NCBI GenBank assembly: GCA_022385755.1
Contig: MU278382.1
Coordinates: 110,976 to 174,975, forward strand
Reading direction: 5' to 3'
Length of the DNA stretch: 64,000 nucleotides
DNA from: Trametopsis cervina
Taxonomy: Eukaryota; Basidiomycota; Agaricomycetes; Polyporales; Irpicaceae
Shown here: in pieces, positions 21,309 through 30,759 of the stretch
How the letters are laid out: each line of letters starts with the position of its first letter
Position numbering within the stretch: the first letter of the stretch is position 1
Notes under the pieces: model-generated
Seen by the model: only the letters and a program-made list of their open reading frames with translations
Told to the model about the DNA's origin: nothing
Database searches by the model: none
Program-made: the position numbers and the translations under genes

Positions 21309-22460
21309 ATGGCCACCATCTTCCTCATATGTCGCATTCTGTGCGATTACCTTGCACATGAGCTTGCTTTACTGAAGAGCTTATCAAGAACATGTTCACT
21401 ATTTGCGGACCTCGCTGCGCGTGTTTTATACAGGTCTTGTACACGTATCGTCACAGGAGATGGTTTCAACACCGTCCGAAGGATTCTCCTCACGCATCCA
21501 AGGCTTTCGAACGCCATAAGGCAGTTACAAGTCCAGGGAAATATTGGTGGTGAATGTGGAACGAGTCCTATAGTACGATGGAGAGATCTGGTGAGGTTGT
21601 TACAGGTAACCCCTGCGATGCAACACCTAAACATCAATGGCCATTACATCAAATCCTCGGGTCCCTTCCCTATGCATACCGCGTTTCCCATTTCGCTACA
21701 CATATCCAACTCAACGTTCGACCGACTCTCGCCTTCCCTTGGCATTTTGCTGCAGACCATTTCACTGGAGGAGCTATGCCTAACCAACGTCCGGTTACCT
21801 CCATCGACAAATTGGATCAGTGGATATCTAGGTGTACCAAACGTTGTGATGACTTGGATGCGCCCTTTACAACTGGACGAAGTGCAAGCGGTACCAATCT
21901 TCTCCTCGACAACCCAGTTAGCATCGTTCAACATGACAGACGTATGCTGGCTATGGTTAAGACAGACGATTCACATCAATTGTCTGACGCTACACACTCT
22001 GCGGATAGGACTCGCACATAATGTTCCTGGTACGTGCGTGTTTGTACTTTGATTACGTTACCTGAACCATGTGGCAGCCGTGATATCTCAGACATGGACA
22101 ACACTGGATTTACACAACTGTAGCAGTTTAACGACTGTACATGTACAGCTGCCTATGGACTTTTGGTTCGGACAGGACGACTACTATCGCAGACAGCGGG
22201 GGCTTATCAAATTTATCTCGCAACTGCCGGCATCAACTACACACTTCATTCTAGAGATGAGTTATTATGCTTGGGCAAAGTACGAGACACAGCCGCATAC
22301 CCCATTCTCTACAGGCATGCGTTGGAACGAATTAGACGATGCACTGAGCCACGTGCCAAATCTCGAATGCCTCACCATACAGTGGTTCGCTCAGGAGGAG
22401 ACAGCGGAACTGCTGCACGGCACTCTGCCAGATACTGTAGATGGGTGGACTCCAGGGTGA
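21309..22460 (+). CDS. Second F-box/LRR-like protein
   Basis: Exons 21309-22029 and 22078-22460 (48-nt intron, GTACGT...GCAG) join in phase to 367 residues. The N-terminus (ICRILCDYLAHELALLKSLSRTC, then ADLAARVLYRSCTRI) resembles a degenerate F-box followed by the usual ARVLY motif, and the remainder has LRR-like stretches (SLEELCLTNVRLPP, LTLHTLRIGL, PNLECLTIQW). It follows the first F-box gene by 71 bp in the same direction and may be a diverged tandem duplicate. The 22461-22737 gap to the next gene shows only a 70-codon minus-strand frame without features. Confidence 0.65.
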
Positions 22461-22737
22461 AAGGCATATGTACACAGTGGGTTACCACGCGTTACTGAGC
22501 GGACTACAATACGCTTTGCGTGGAGGTTAGCTGCGAGCGATGTCGAGCTTTGCTAGGGCGTAATGAAATATGTCGGTATCACTTGAGTGTCGCGATAGCT
22601 TGTTACCGGGAGTAACCTGACATACGTAGTGAGGACGTGATAATGTCCCCGTCCGGCGCCACACTGGAACACGCGTCTCAAAACACCGCGGGATCTGCTG
22701 AACTACTCCTTGCACATCATCGTCTTTGACTGTACCC

Positions 22738-24093
22738 ATGGATAACGATGCACGTTCCCATTACGACTCAGATGATGTCGCCGTCAAGCACTTAAACACA
22801 CTGCTGGAGACCGTGCGAGGTGAATCGACGTCTGAAAGTGAGGACAAGGGTTTTTTGGCAGAAGTGATGTCCGCTATGGTATGTGCAGTTACGTGTAATC
22901 GATCCAAATTTGTGTTACTAACTATGCGAAGGTAAAACTTGTGGCCCACGACGGTGCCCAGCAAGCGGTCTTAACGCGTAATAAGACCAGGGAAGTGCTG
23001 CGCGGTGTTGTAGTGAAATGGATGCATACAGCATGGCTGCATGAAACCCGGGAAGAATTTCACGCCAAACACGACTATGATCTTTTTGAAGATCTGGTGT
23101 TCGACCTGGACATGGTCGTCGACAAACTGTGGGCGCAGATGAAAGAGAAGCAGATTGACATCGATACCTTCGATCGTCAGCATGCGCGGGTTCAGAAGGT
23201 GTACGATGGTAAGGCTGTCTTTTGTCGTCCAGAACTTACATTCACGAGCCTGTAAAGCAATACCTCCTGAGAAGCGAGCGATCAAACCTACCATAGACAG
23301 CACTACGTCTCAGAAAGCAGCTGGGTCAGACAAAGGCCTGAAAGGACGTAAGGCGAACGTGCGTGGTGCAAAAGGTACAACTGCAGGAACAGTGCCTGCA
23401 CCTAACAAGACTTTCGACGTTGTTTATGAAAAGTATCCCAAGTATCTCAAAGATACATTTTCGAAAGCAGATTTACTGCGCACATTTCCGCATGAGAACA
23501 CCTGGCCAAAGCCACCATACGACAAACACCTGCGTTCTAAAGGACACAAGATGGTACGTAAGCTGACTGTTCGTTGCAGGTGTTTCGCACTGACAGTTCC
23601 TAAGTGTGACAGGTGCTCTATAAACACGAATGTTGAGCTATGTCTCTATTTCAAGGGTCGTCCCACCTGCGTGCAGTGTTACATCGACAACGCAGACTGC
23701 ATGACAACGCTCACTCATCTGCCCACAAGCGCGAGTGTCGAGGAAATCCGGCTCCCTCACGATGGTATGTGTACAATGTTATCGCATTGTTCTCGTAGAC
23801 CTGAAAAGACTACGCCAGATCACGACTTATTGACTCACGTGGGCAACGCTGGCAACGACAGGGTTGTCAAATATAACCGCACTCAGCAAAGTACAACACC
23901 TGCGATTACAGACAACCATGATTTACCTACATTGTCGCAACTACCACGGGCTGCTGGGGAGGACCTAGAAACACAAGATCTCGTCGATGCTGTGCAGCGC
24001 GAAAGGAGATCCCTACGTGCCCAATTGGCTGTGCAAACGTGGTTACTGGACGACCTGGAAGATAACGAAGAGGGTTCATCCGACGCTGCGTAA
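22738..24093 (+). CDS. Six-cysteine finger protein A (Helentron cargo family)
   Basis: Exons 22738-22878, 22932-23208, 23258-23553 and 23605-24093 join in phase (400 codons; a further in-frame 54-nt intron at 23765-23818 is likely, giving about 382). Exon 2 encodes a helical domain with WMHTAWLHETREEF. Exon 3 has a basic linker and a WPKPPYDKHLR motif. Exon 4 opens with a finger C-x2-C-x8-C-x8-C-x2-C-x6-C (residues 239-270), probably zinc-binding, and the protein ends in a coiled-coil-like helix (LVDAVQRERRSLRAQLAV). The paralogue at 24229-25595 has the same exon lengths, phases and cysteine spacing. Such Cys-rich proteins are common but unnamed in Agaricomycetes. A DNA-binding role is a guess. 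Confidence 0.75.
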
Positions 24094-24228
24094 CCTGCCA
24101 TGTCTAGCCCTGTCACCTAACGTACCTTTGTTACCCTACATATTAAGCATGCCGTATATACGCCTGATTAACCAATACATCGCATTATTCGGTCTACTGT
24201 AACTGCAATACATATAGCGAGTAAAAAT

Positions 24229-25595
24229 CTACTTGCGCTTGCGCATAGTGAGAGCCTTTGGTCCGTACTTGTTCAGCTTGCTTTCCAGGTCATCCAATGA
24301 CTTCAGTTGCCTCTGAAGCAAATGGATACGGGAGCGGATGGCAGCTTTCGTGTCTTCTACGGTGTGCGCAACGTTGACGGACTGACAGGGTGCAGTAAAA
24401 AACTCTTGCAAAGCATCTGATGCCTTTTGTTGAAGACGACCGTTTGAACCACCCGCACCACCGTCATGAGCTACTCCTAACACAGATGTGGCAGGAATAG
24501 TCATTTGCGAGGGCCCTTGGTGAGGCTCATGCGCTTTACGAAGCGCAAGCGTCTTCATGGCCTCCTCACCTCTCGAGGTTGCAATACGACCTGTAAAATA
24601 TCAGCGTCATCGAGCCGGGCAACAAGGAAACTCACGTCGTTTGGGCCGAGGTGCAGCCTCATCATAAGATGCAACGCTATTGACCATACACTGTTGTTGA
24701 TTGAGGGCACACCGAATGCACGCATTGTGCCCTGCACTGTAAAAGCAGGTCGACACTGTGGGGATTGCAATGCATTGAGAGCACTACATCCCAGTTGGTT
24801 AATAAACGAATGACCGCAAACAGAATCAACGTACCATATTCGTCTCAGCGGTGCGCAAAATCTGCACAAATGGAGCCTTGGGCCACATATTCACGTCAGA
24901 GAAAGCTTGGGTGAAGCTTTCCAGCGTGAATATGTTTCGGATGTAAGCGGGATACTCAGCGTATACCTGGGCTGGCAATGGGTGCACTTCACTCATTGTA
25001 ATGTCCGAGCTGGCATTCTCAGCAGGTAATTGCTGCTGGTGTGACAATGGAGGAAGTTCTACAGCTCAATGAGGGTAAGTAAAGGTTCTTCCATTGATAA
25101 CAGAGACGTACCTGCGTGCAACAACTTGATGCGAGCCTCCAGGTCAGTGAAAGTGTCTTGAGAGAGCTTCGCGGCCGCAAACAACTGCCGAGTCTTAACT
25201 AGTTCAGTCTCTACGTCAAACCGAAAGTCTGCGTATACGTCGTATTCAAACCGCTCGATAAGTTCGTCGCGCATGTCTTGCGCCCACGCTGTGTGGAACC
25301 ATTGGCGTAGCATAACTTGTAATGTTTGTAGAGCGGCCAATGCTGCAGTCTGCACAGTCTCGTTACCTGCGAACGTGTGCGCAGTGATCTGCCATTCGAA
25401 CAAACGAGTCAGTAGCGTTTAAGGGTAAACAATGCAAGTGCTCACCAGCGACGCCATTATCAATGTAGCAAACTCTTGGTCAGCCACCTCATTACAGATC
25501 CCCTGACGGGGACGGCTGGCGAACGTTTGCAGATCGTGAAGGGCTTCGAGTAGAGAAGGATCAAGTGCGTTTGGAACAGATGCAACGATTTCCAT
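24229..25595 (-). CDS. Six-cysteine finger protein B (Helentron cargo family)
   Basis: Exons 25446-25595, 25112-25388, 24835-25058, 24636-24783 and 24229-24590 join in phase to 386 residues. Exon 2 is 277 nt, exactly as in paralogue A, and encodes RQWFHTAWAQDMRDEL, matching WMHTAWLHETREEF of A. Exon 3 contains YPAYIRNIFTLESFTQAF and MWPKAPF, again matching A (YPKYLKDTFSKADLLRTF, TWPKPPY). Exon 4 carries the same finger spacing C-x2-C-x8-C-x8-C-x2-C-x6-C (residues 218-249). The C-terminus is a coiled-coil-like helix (LLQRQLKSLDDLESKLN) with a basic tail. It is convergent with A and divergent from C (173 bp between starts). The conserved architecture with diverged sequence argues that these are real, selected genes. 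Confidence 0.75.
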
Positions 25596-25768
25596 GATAG
25601 GTGGGACGGTAATGCGCTGAAGAGAAATGCGGAATAAGTGGCAGAGCGTCCGATTAAACAACGCGTTAATTGACCGTGAGATATTATTTCTCGCAATTAA
25701 ATTATGTAATTCACATAAGTACGCCGCCCGTCGAACTTCCGGCTGACCAGCACGGCTTCATCTTCAGC

Positions 25769-26776
25769 ATGGAGAAGAAAGAAAGTTCCCGTGAATACCT
25801 GGCGCGTCGAGCAAAAGACGAATTAGAAGAAGCTTGTGCGAGTGAGCATACCACGGAGACCACAGGGGAACGGTGCGCGCGGAACATCTTGAACTGTCTG
25901 GTACGATGGTTCTGGGTAGTTGACCGTCTACTTAACACCACTAACGACGGAGTAGGACCTTTATCTCACTTTACAAGGCAATGACACCAAGGACAACACC
26001 ACGCAAAGAGCTTTGAGCACGATTGGAGCTGTAACACGACGATGGCCTCAAAGCCAGTGGGCTTTAGAAGTACGTGAATTCGTTATGGGTAAATGGGCCT
26101 TCGACGTCCTAAACGGTATGCCTCTGTGCGCTACTACTGTAAACACGCTCACAGTAAGCCGACAGAGGATGCTAACGAGGGGGTGCCTGAAGGCTCGGAC
26201 GACGAAACGGACGATGTCACCGCGCATGCAATGGGGTCTAGGCAATTCACGGCACATGGTAAAGACGTGCAGGTCACTGCGAAAAGAAACAAAGGTACTG
26301 ATGATGATCGCTGGGGGTGCGCTGTCTAACGTTGATTGACTGCGAGTGTAGGTCAGAATGACAATGTGAACGACCGCCAGACGCGTGCATCGCGAAAGGC
26401 CAAGGAGGCAATCGGTGCTGGCAAGTCTAGCGACGCAAAAACCGCACTTGGCGGGGAAGGTACAACCACCCAGCCTACCGCGGGGCCATCCAAACCCAAC
26501 AGAGCCGCACCCGCAGCGGCCTACAGTGTGGAAGACCTTGTAGGTGGCATGCTGACAGATCCAATCGCGGTGCCTTTCCACAACGTTGAGGCAGCGATGG
26601 GGGGTGAGGAACTACCTTACACGCAAGCCCCACTGAATAGCGACTTGACACTGCGCTCTGTGAGAAAATTGTTGGCAGAGGTTGAGCATGACATTGCGGT
26701 GAAGCAATGGCAGGCGCATAGCATTCGGTCGTTGGAACGTGCTCTCATGCAGTTGAATACAAACACAACCCTATGA
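25769..26776 (+). CDS. Member C of the cargo family, lacking the cysteine finger
   Basis: Exons 25769-25900, 25992-26115, 26166-26294 and 26352-26776 join in phase to 269 residues. Exon 1 is 44 codons (47 and 50 in A and B), and exon 2 encodes RRWPQSQWALEVREFVMGKWAFDVL, which aligns with the WFHTAW helix of A and B. The later exons are low-complexity and acidic (EGSDDETDDVTAH), then end in a coiled-coil-like helix (SVRKLLAEVEHDIAVKQWQ). The finger exon is missing, so C is a shortened relative. The first intron (91 nt) has an uncertain acceptor. It ends only 24 bp before the right-end palindrome of the Helentron. Confidence 0.62.
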
Positions 26777-26800
26777 TATAGTACTTATTACAATGAATAC

Positions 26801-26861
26801 TGCGGAATATTCCGCATGCTATCGGACCGGGCGTGCTCCCGCAGCGCCGTTACCCCCCAAG
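26801..26861. repeat. Right terminus: palindrome, inverted repeat, GC-rich hairpin
   Basis: TGCGGAATATTCCGCA (26801-26816) is a perfect 16-bp palindrome overlapping the start of CATGCTATCGGA (26815-26826), the inverted copy of the left end. Outside it, CGGG and CCCG (26828-26842) with a 6-nt loop, or GGCG/CGCC with a longer loop, can form a hairpin just before the boundary. A hairpin acting as 3' terminator of rolling-circle transfer is known for Helitrons; here it is inferred. Confidence 0.6.
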
Positions 26862-27730
26862 TGAGTGTATGGTGACATGGTGAGTGAAGCGTGCACAGAT
26901 CGAAGGGGGCCGATCTGACCCGAAGCGGGCACGCCACAACGCCCGCGCCTCGATAGCGCCGACAAACTGCCAAGCACTTCCACTTTTGTCTCGTCGTCAT
27001 CCCTGCGGCACTCAATCGACGCCTAATCGCAAGGTCATCTGGAAGTCTCGGTTCGACCTCTGACACTCGGCCTGGGTACGCTCACTCTCCTTCAACTGGA
27101 CGCCATGGACAATTCCCGTCGCCCTCATCCACGTTCCACGCCACGCCTCTTGACCCTCACCTCGCACCACAACCCCCCTTCTTCTTCCCTGCCGCTTCTC
27201 TAACATCATGCGTGCAAACCTTCTGCACAGATTGATGACAGCCGATCTGACCTACAGTGCACACACGACCGCGTCCTTCCATCGCACTCTGTCAAGCACT
27301 CCCACCTTCGCCTCTTGATCGACACTCAATCGCGTCCATCTAGTCTCTTCTCACCGGTCCATCGCGCTGTATGCAGTCACTCGCCTCCAACGCGATGACG
27401 CGGAGGGCTCTCATCGATGTTGCTCCCGTCTCATGCTCCGCCCCTCAATCCTCATCTCGAACCACAGCAACCCTTCCCCTTCCTCTCCGCTGCCCTCGCA
27501 CCGCGTACGCGAACCCTACCCCATGCTCAAGCCTCAGCTCCGAGCTCACGACTGCCTCCTCCGGGACCCTCACCAAGTGATCGCGCCGCCGCCATCTGGT
27601 GCTCACCAAGTCCCATATGAACTGCATGCACGGTATCGATACCATGGACGGCACGGCCACTCCATGTAGATAGATGGGGGAGATGGGACTTGGATAGCGA
27701 GGTTTGGGGCTAGGATGTGGCCGTCGCTGC
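26862..27730. repeat. Right half of the split intergenic repeat
   Basis: The first several hundred bases match 52448-53300 at high identity (ATGGTGAGTGAAGCGTGCAC and the following GATCTGACCCGAAGC string). Other copies start near 41137 and 59079. The block is C-rich on the plus strand and its open frames are chance products of that bias. Confidence 0.7.
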
Positions 27731-30088
27731 ACTGGTGAGTGACTTACTCTGGTCTGGTGTTGTAGTTGCTTATCAGGCCAGGTGCGTATTCTACTTCACA
27801 CAGTGGTCGGTGTGCGAGGTGAAGACAGGCAGGAGATATTCCCTCCAATCAACACCGCCAAGGCCGTCCTTCTTGCATTCACGCGTACGACTCGCATGTC
27901 ACAGCACGCTGCCCGCGACAAGTTCTGTTCTCCCAGCATCACCACACTTCCAGTCACGTCCCCGTACCATCGTCTCATACCGACACGCCGCGTTCTACCA
28001 GCTTCAGCCTTATTTGTGCGACCGCATCTTTTGGAACTCTTGCGGGGTAGTGTCTCCGTGTCCACCTCTCCTCCGCCATTGCTTCTCCTGCCGCTCTGGC
28101 TCTAATCTGGCCGAGAATCTGCACGTATAACCGGACAAGCCAGCAATCGCTTTCGTCTTCATAGAAGTCATCTTACCTCTCCTGGCCATCCCTTGGCTCT
28201 CTCACCGCGGCTACGTAAACATATCCGACGGGGCGTTAACTGCTCTGCACACTCTGCTTTCACTACGAGGATTCTCCGGCCATTTCCCGCTCACTGCTTA
28301 GCTCATAAGTATCGGTGTCGCACAATAGCCTATCCCATGGTCTACACGGAGGACAGCCTCTACGACGCAATGGAACAAATAGTAGGGGTGGCTGATCGGA
28401 CGAATCAACGCTGACGTCTGGGGGCAGCCATCGCACGACCTCTTCCCGTGAGTCATGTCCGCCGATAGTACTCAAACTCCACCTCTCCTTTCGATCACAC
28501 CGCACCACGCTTCAGCCCTCCACAGACTCAGCTTTCCTGCAGACTCTCCACGGAGGCCAGACTAGGGATTCTGAGGCGCTCTATCACCCTGATAGCTACC
28601 TACAACTAACGTGGGCGTGCGCTGTACGGCAACTCGTCGCTTCTGGCCGCCACATCGCCTCGTCATGCCGAACACAATCGAAGTAACTCCACCCTTCACC
28701 TGGCGGCTTGACTGCCGCACCAGTAGCAGGAGACCTATCTCATCGTCCGTAGGACATCTTCGACACACGGAATGGTGTCGCGATGTGCTCGAGACGAGGT
28801 GCGACGACTGTGTGAATGGTCTCGCTCGCGTTTCATGCTGTATCGCTTCAGTGACTCTCTGGGCTCCTTGGCCGCGATGCTGTATCAGGCGCACGACGCG
28901 GCTTTTGGGGAGAAGACGCCTCAAACCTTCCCATATATGCGTCGGGGCGCGTCCAGCACGCAGGCCGTAATTTATTCCCGGCAGGTAACCCGCATAGGCA
29001 CTCCGCAGCTCACTCCGTATAGCGCGCAGCCTCTGGTTCTACTTACGCATCTCAGGCCCGACTTTCGCGTGCGCGTGTCGAACGGGCCTCCGTTCCCTGG
29101 CTTGCACTCAATACAGTAACTGCTCATTCGGTGTCGTTGTGTCTAGGACTCGAGAAGACGAAGACGTAGAACTGTTTGCATACACAGCCCTCCAAGACAT
29201 CACCTCCGCCGCGTCCAAAATGTGCATACTCCCCAACTGGATTGTGCGGGACAAGATGGATGATCCCAGACGCGACGTGCGAGTTTGTATTCCGGGCAGG
29301 CAAGGACACCATCGCGTCGAGTGCTCGCGTGAACTACTACCTCTCTCCTGGGCCTGCTTTGCATCCATACTCGGCATCGAGGTCTCCGACATGGTACGTC
29401 TCCCCGCCTGTCGCTCGCACGCCGGCGCGCTCATGCTCGTGCGTCCGCTTTCGCAAGGTATGGCCTCGTTTCTCAGAAGATGCCCTGGATGAGACGTCCT
29501 ACCTCTTCTCCTCTATGGTGTCTCGACGTCACTCTTCGAGAACGCGGCGCGTGTGTCCGCGACGTCCACATTGTGCTCGTATAGGTTTCTACGCCCGCTA
29601 GATTGCTATTAATGCTAGTGATTTAGCAGCGCATCCCTCCATCCACGAGGCTTCCTCGACGAAGTGGCGTTGACCTCCGATATTCCGATGTTTTGCCACA
29701 ACTCTCTGCTCACGGTATCGTTTTTGCTTTACGTCGTGTCCCTTGCACTACCCGCTTCGTATTACAGATCGACATGCTGTGCTTGCTGCACGTTTGTACC
29801 TCTCCTGGATAAAAAAGCCGGTGCGGCACTGAAAAGCGTGCTGTCGACTCAATTTATATGGGTGGAGATCCTCTTCTCGCTTCGCATGACGCACGTCCTG
29901 CCGTTCCCCATTTCGAACTATTTGGGATCGCGCAAGACTGTCCCTCACCTCAATGCACGACTCACGCGAACAATCTGCCATCGCTTGGCCCGTGCGCACG
30001 ACAGCTCCTCTGTCATGAATCACCCCCTTGGCTCTTGCACCACGACATGTAATAATTCCCGCCGTGCTCGTCCGCCATCCGAGAGGAG
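27731..30088. other. Duplicated intergenic DNA with gene-like remnants
   Basis: 27731-29600 is collinear with about 53310-55200. Both copies contain gene-like pieces, for example ALQDITSAAS near 29188-29217 and 54786-54815 and CSRELLPLS further on, but each needs frame changes to be read, so no protein can be called. 29600-30088 shows short frames without recognisable features. Confidence 0.4.
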
Positions 30089-30538
30089 ATGTCGCGGAGC
30101 TTGGTGATAAATTTTGCCGGCGCGTTGTACTACTTTGCTCGCTACGTGCTGAGTACTTCTTTCCCAGGCCTGCAGGACCTGCAGAACGCTCATCGCAAGA
30201 GGCAGCGTACGGGACCGTGCACGTACTGCTCGTGGTTGCTGGGTCCTTGGAAGCCACAGAAGATCAACGCGATGGCGATTCGTGCGGGTTCTGTGAAGGG
30301 AGGGATCACTTGGTACGCGAATACAAGCGGGAGTGGCGGTAATCCCGCTGTTGCCTGGCGGAACGGCATGTGGCATTCTAGGGGGGAAGGCCTTGTGTGT
30401 CAGGCGGCGGCTTCGATGTACCATCCTACAGTTGCAGCAGCGGCTACTGCGCTTATGGGGACGTATGTCCTTGAGACAGTGTGCTACAGGTTGTCTACTG
30501 AAGCTTCTGTCGCGCTGGTGAAGGGCAGCACGCGGTAA
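30089..30538 (+). CDS. Hypothetical protein, uncertain
   Basis: A 149-codon frame (start MSRSLVINFAGALYYFARY, end LVKGSTR) just downstream of DUF6535 copy 2. Composition looks protein-like, with a CxxC (CTYC) and a hydrophobic C-terminal segment (ATALMGTYVLETVCY). I see no related frame elsewhere in the window and no recognised domain; it may be one exon of a larger gene or a chance frame. 30539-30759 is intergenic, GT-rich on the plus strand. Confidence 0.28.
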   Translation: MSRSLVINFAGALYYFARYVLSTSFPGLQDLQNAHRKRQRTGPCTYCSWLLGPWKPQKINAMAIRAGSVKGGITWYANTSGSGGNPAVAWRNGMWHSRGEGLVCQAAASMYHPTVAAAATALMGTYVLETVCYRLSTEASVALVKGSTR

Positions 30539-30759
30539 GTGGCGACATGGATATATGCGGGGTGCTGAAAGTTGGCGGTGCGAGACAGGGGGAGAACCGT
30601 ATGGAGGCGCGGTAAGTGGAGAGCGTGTGAGGGGGTCGTCGTCGGAGTTCTGGATGGGATATATCGAATTGCGGGGTCTATAGCAATCTGTAAAACAAGT
30701 AACGTATGCATTCTGAGCGACTCATAACATCATGCGTGCACCGCTCTATCCAAATTTAA

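Larger units (their letters stand above)
6805..26861 (+). mobile_element. Helentron/Helitron2-like rolling-circle element, about 20 kb
   Basis: The boundaries come from a split host repeat: left flank ...GGTGTAG to 6804, right flank TGAGTG... from 26862, against the joined sequence at 52447/52448. The left end begins TTCCGATAGCATG. Its 12-bp TCCGATAGCATG (6806-6817) is repeated inverted as CATGCTATCGGA at 26815-26826, about 35 bp inside the right boundary. Such asymmetric inverted repeats, with a GC-rich hairpin outside the right one, are known for Helentron, proto-Helentron and Helitron2 elements, which insert next to T. There is no CTRR end of canonical Helitrons and no target-site duplication beyond one or two bases. 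The element carries a complete Rep-helicase gene and eight other genes. Exact ends are uncertain by 1-2 bases. A composite of nested insertions cannot be excluded, but the matching ends argue for one unit. Confidence 0.82.

Noticed and set aside
22527..22739. 70-codon minus-strand frame overlapping the start of finger gene A
   Set aside because: No motif, low complexity of evidence, and it overlaps the start codon of a well-supported gene.
26815..26861. A canonical Helitron end (CTRR after a hairpin, insertion between A and T)
   Set aside because: No CTRR is found at the junction defined by the split repeat, and the insertion point is beside T, not within AT. The Helentron/Helitron2 layout fits better.
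26862..27730. Many long frames in the C-rich repeat
   Set aside because: GC skew and lack of stop-rich codons produce frames on both strands; the four repeat copies do not preserve any one of them.
29748..30257. 169-codon minus-strand frame
   Set aside because: It overlaps other equally long frames on the plus strand and shows no domain or paralogue.
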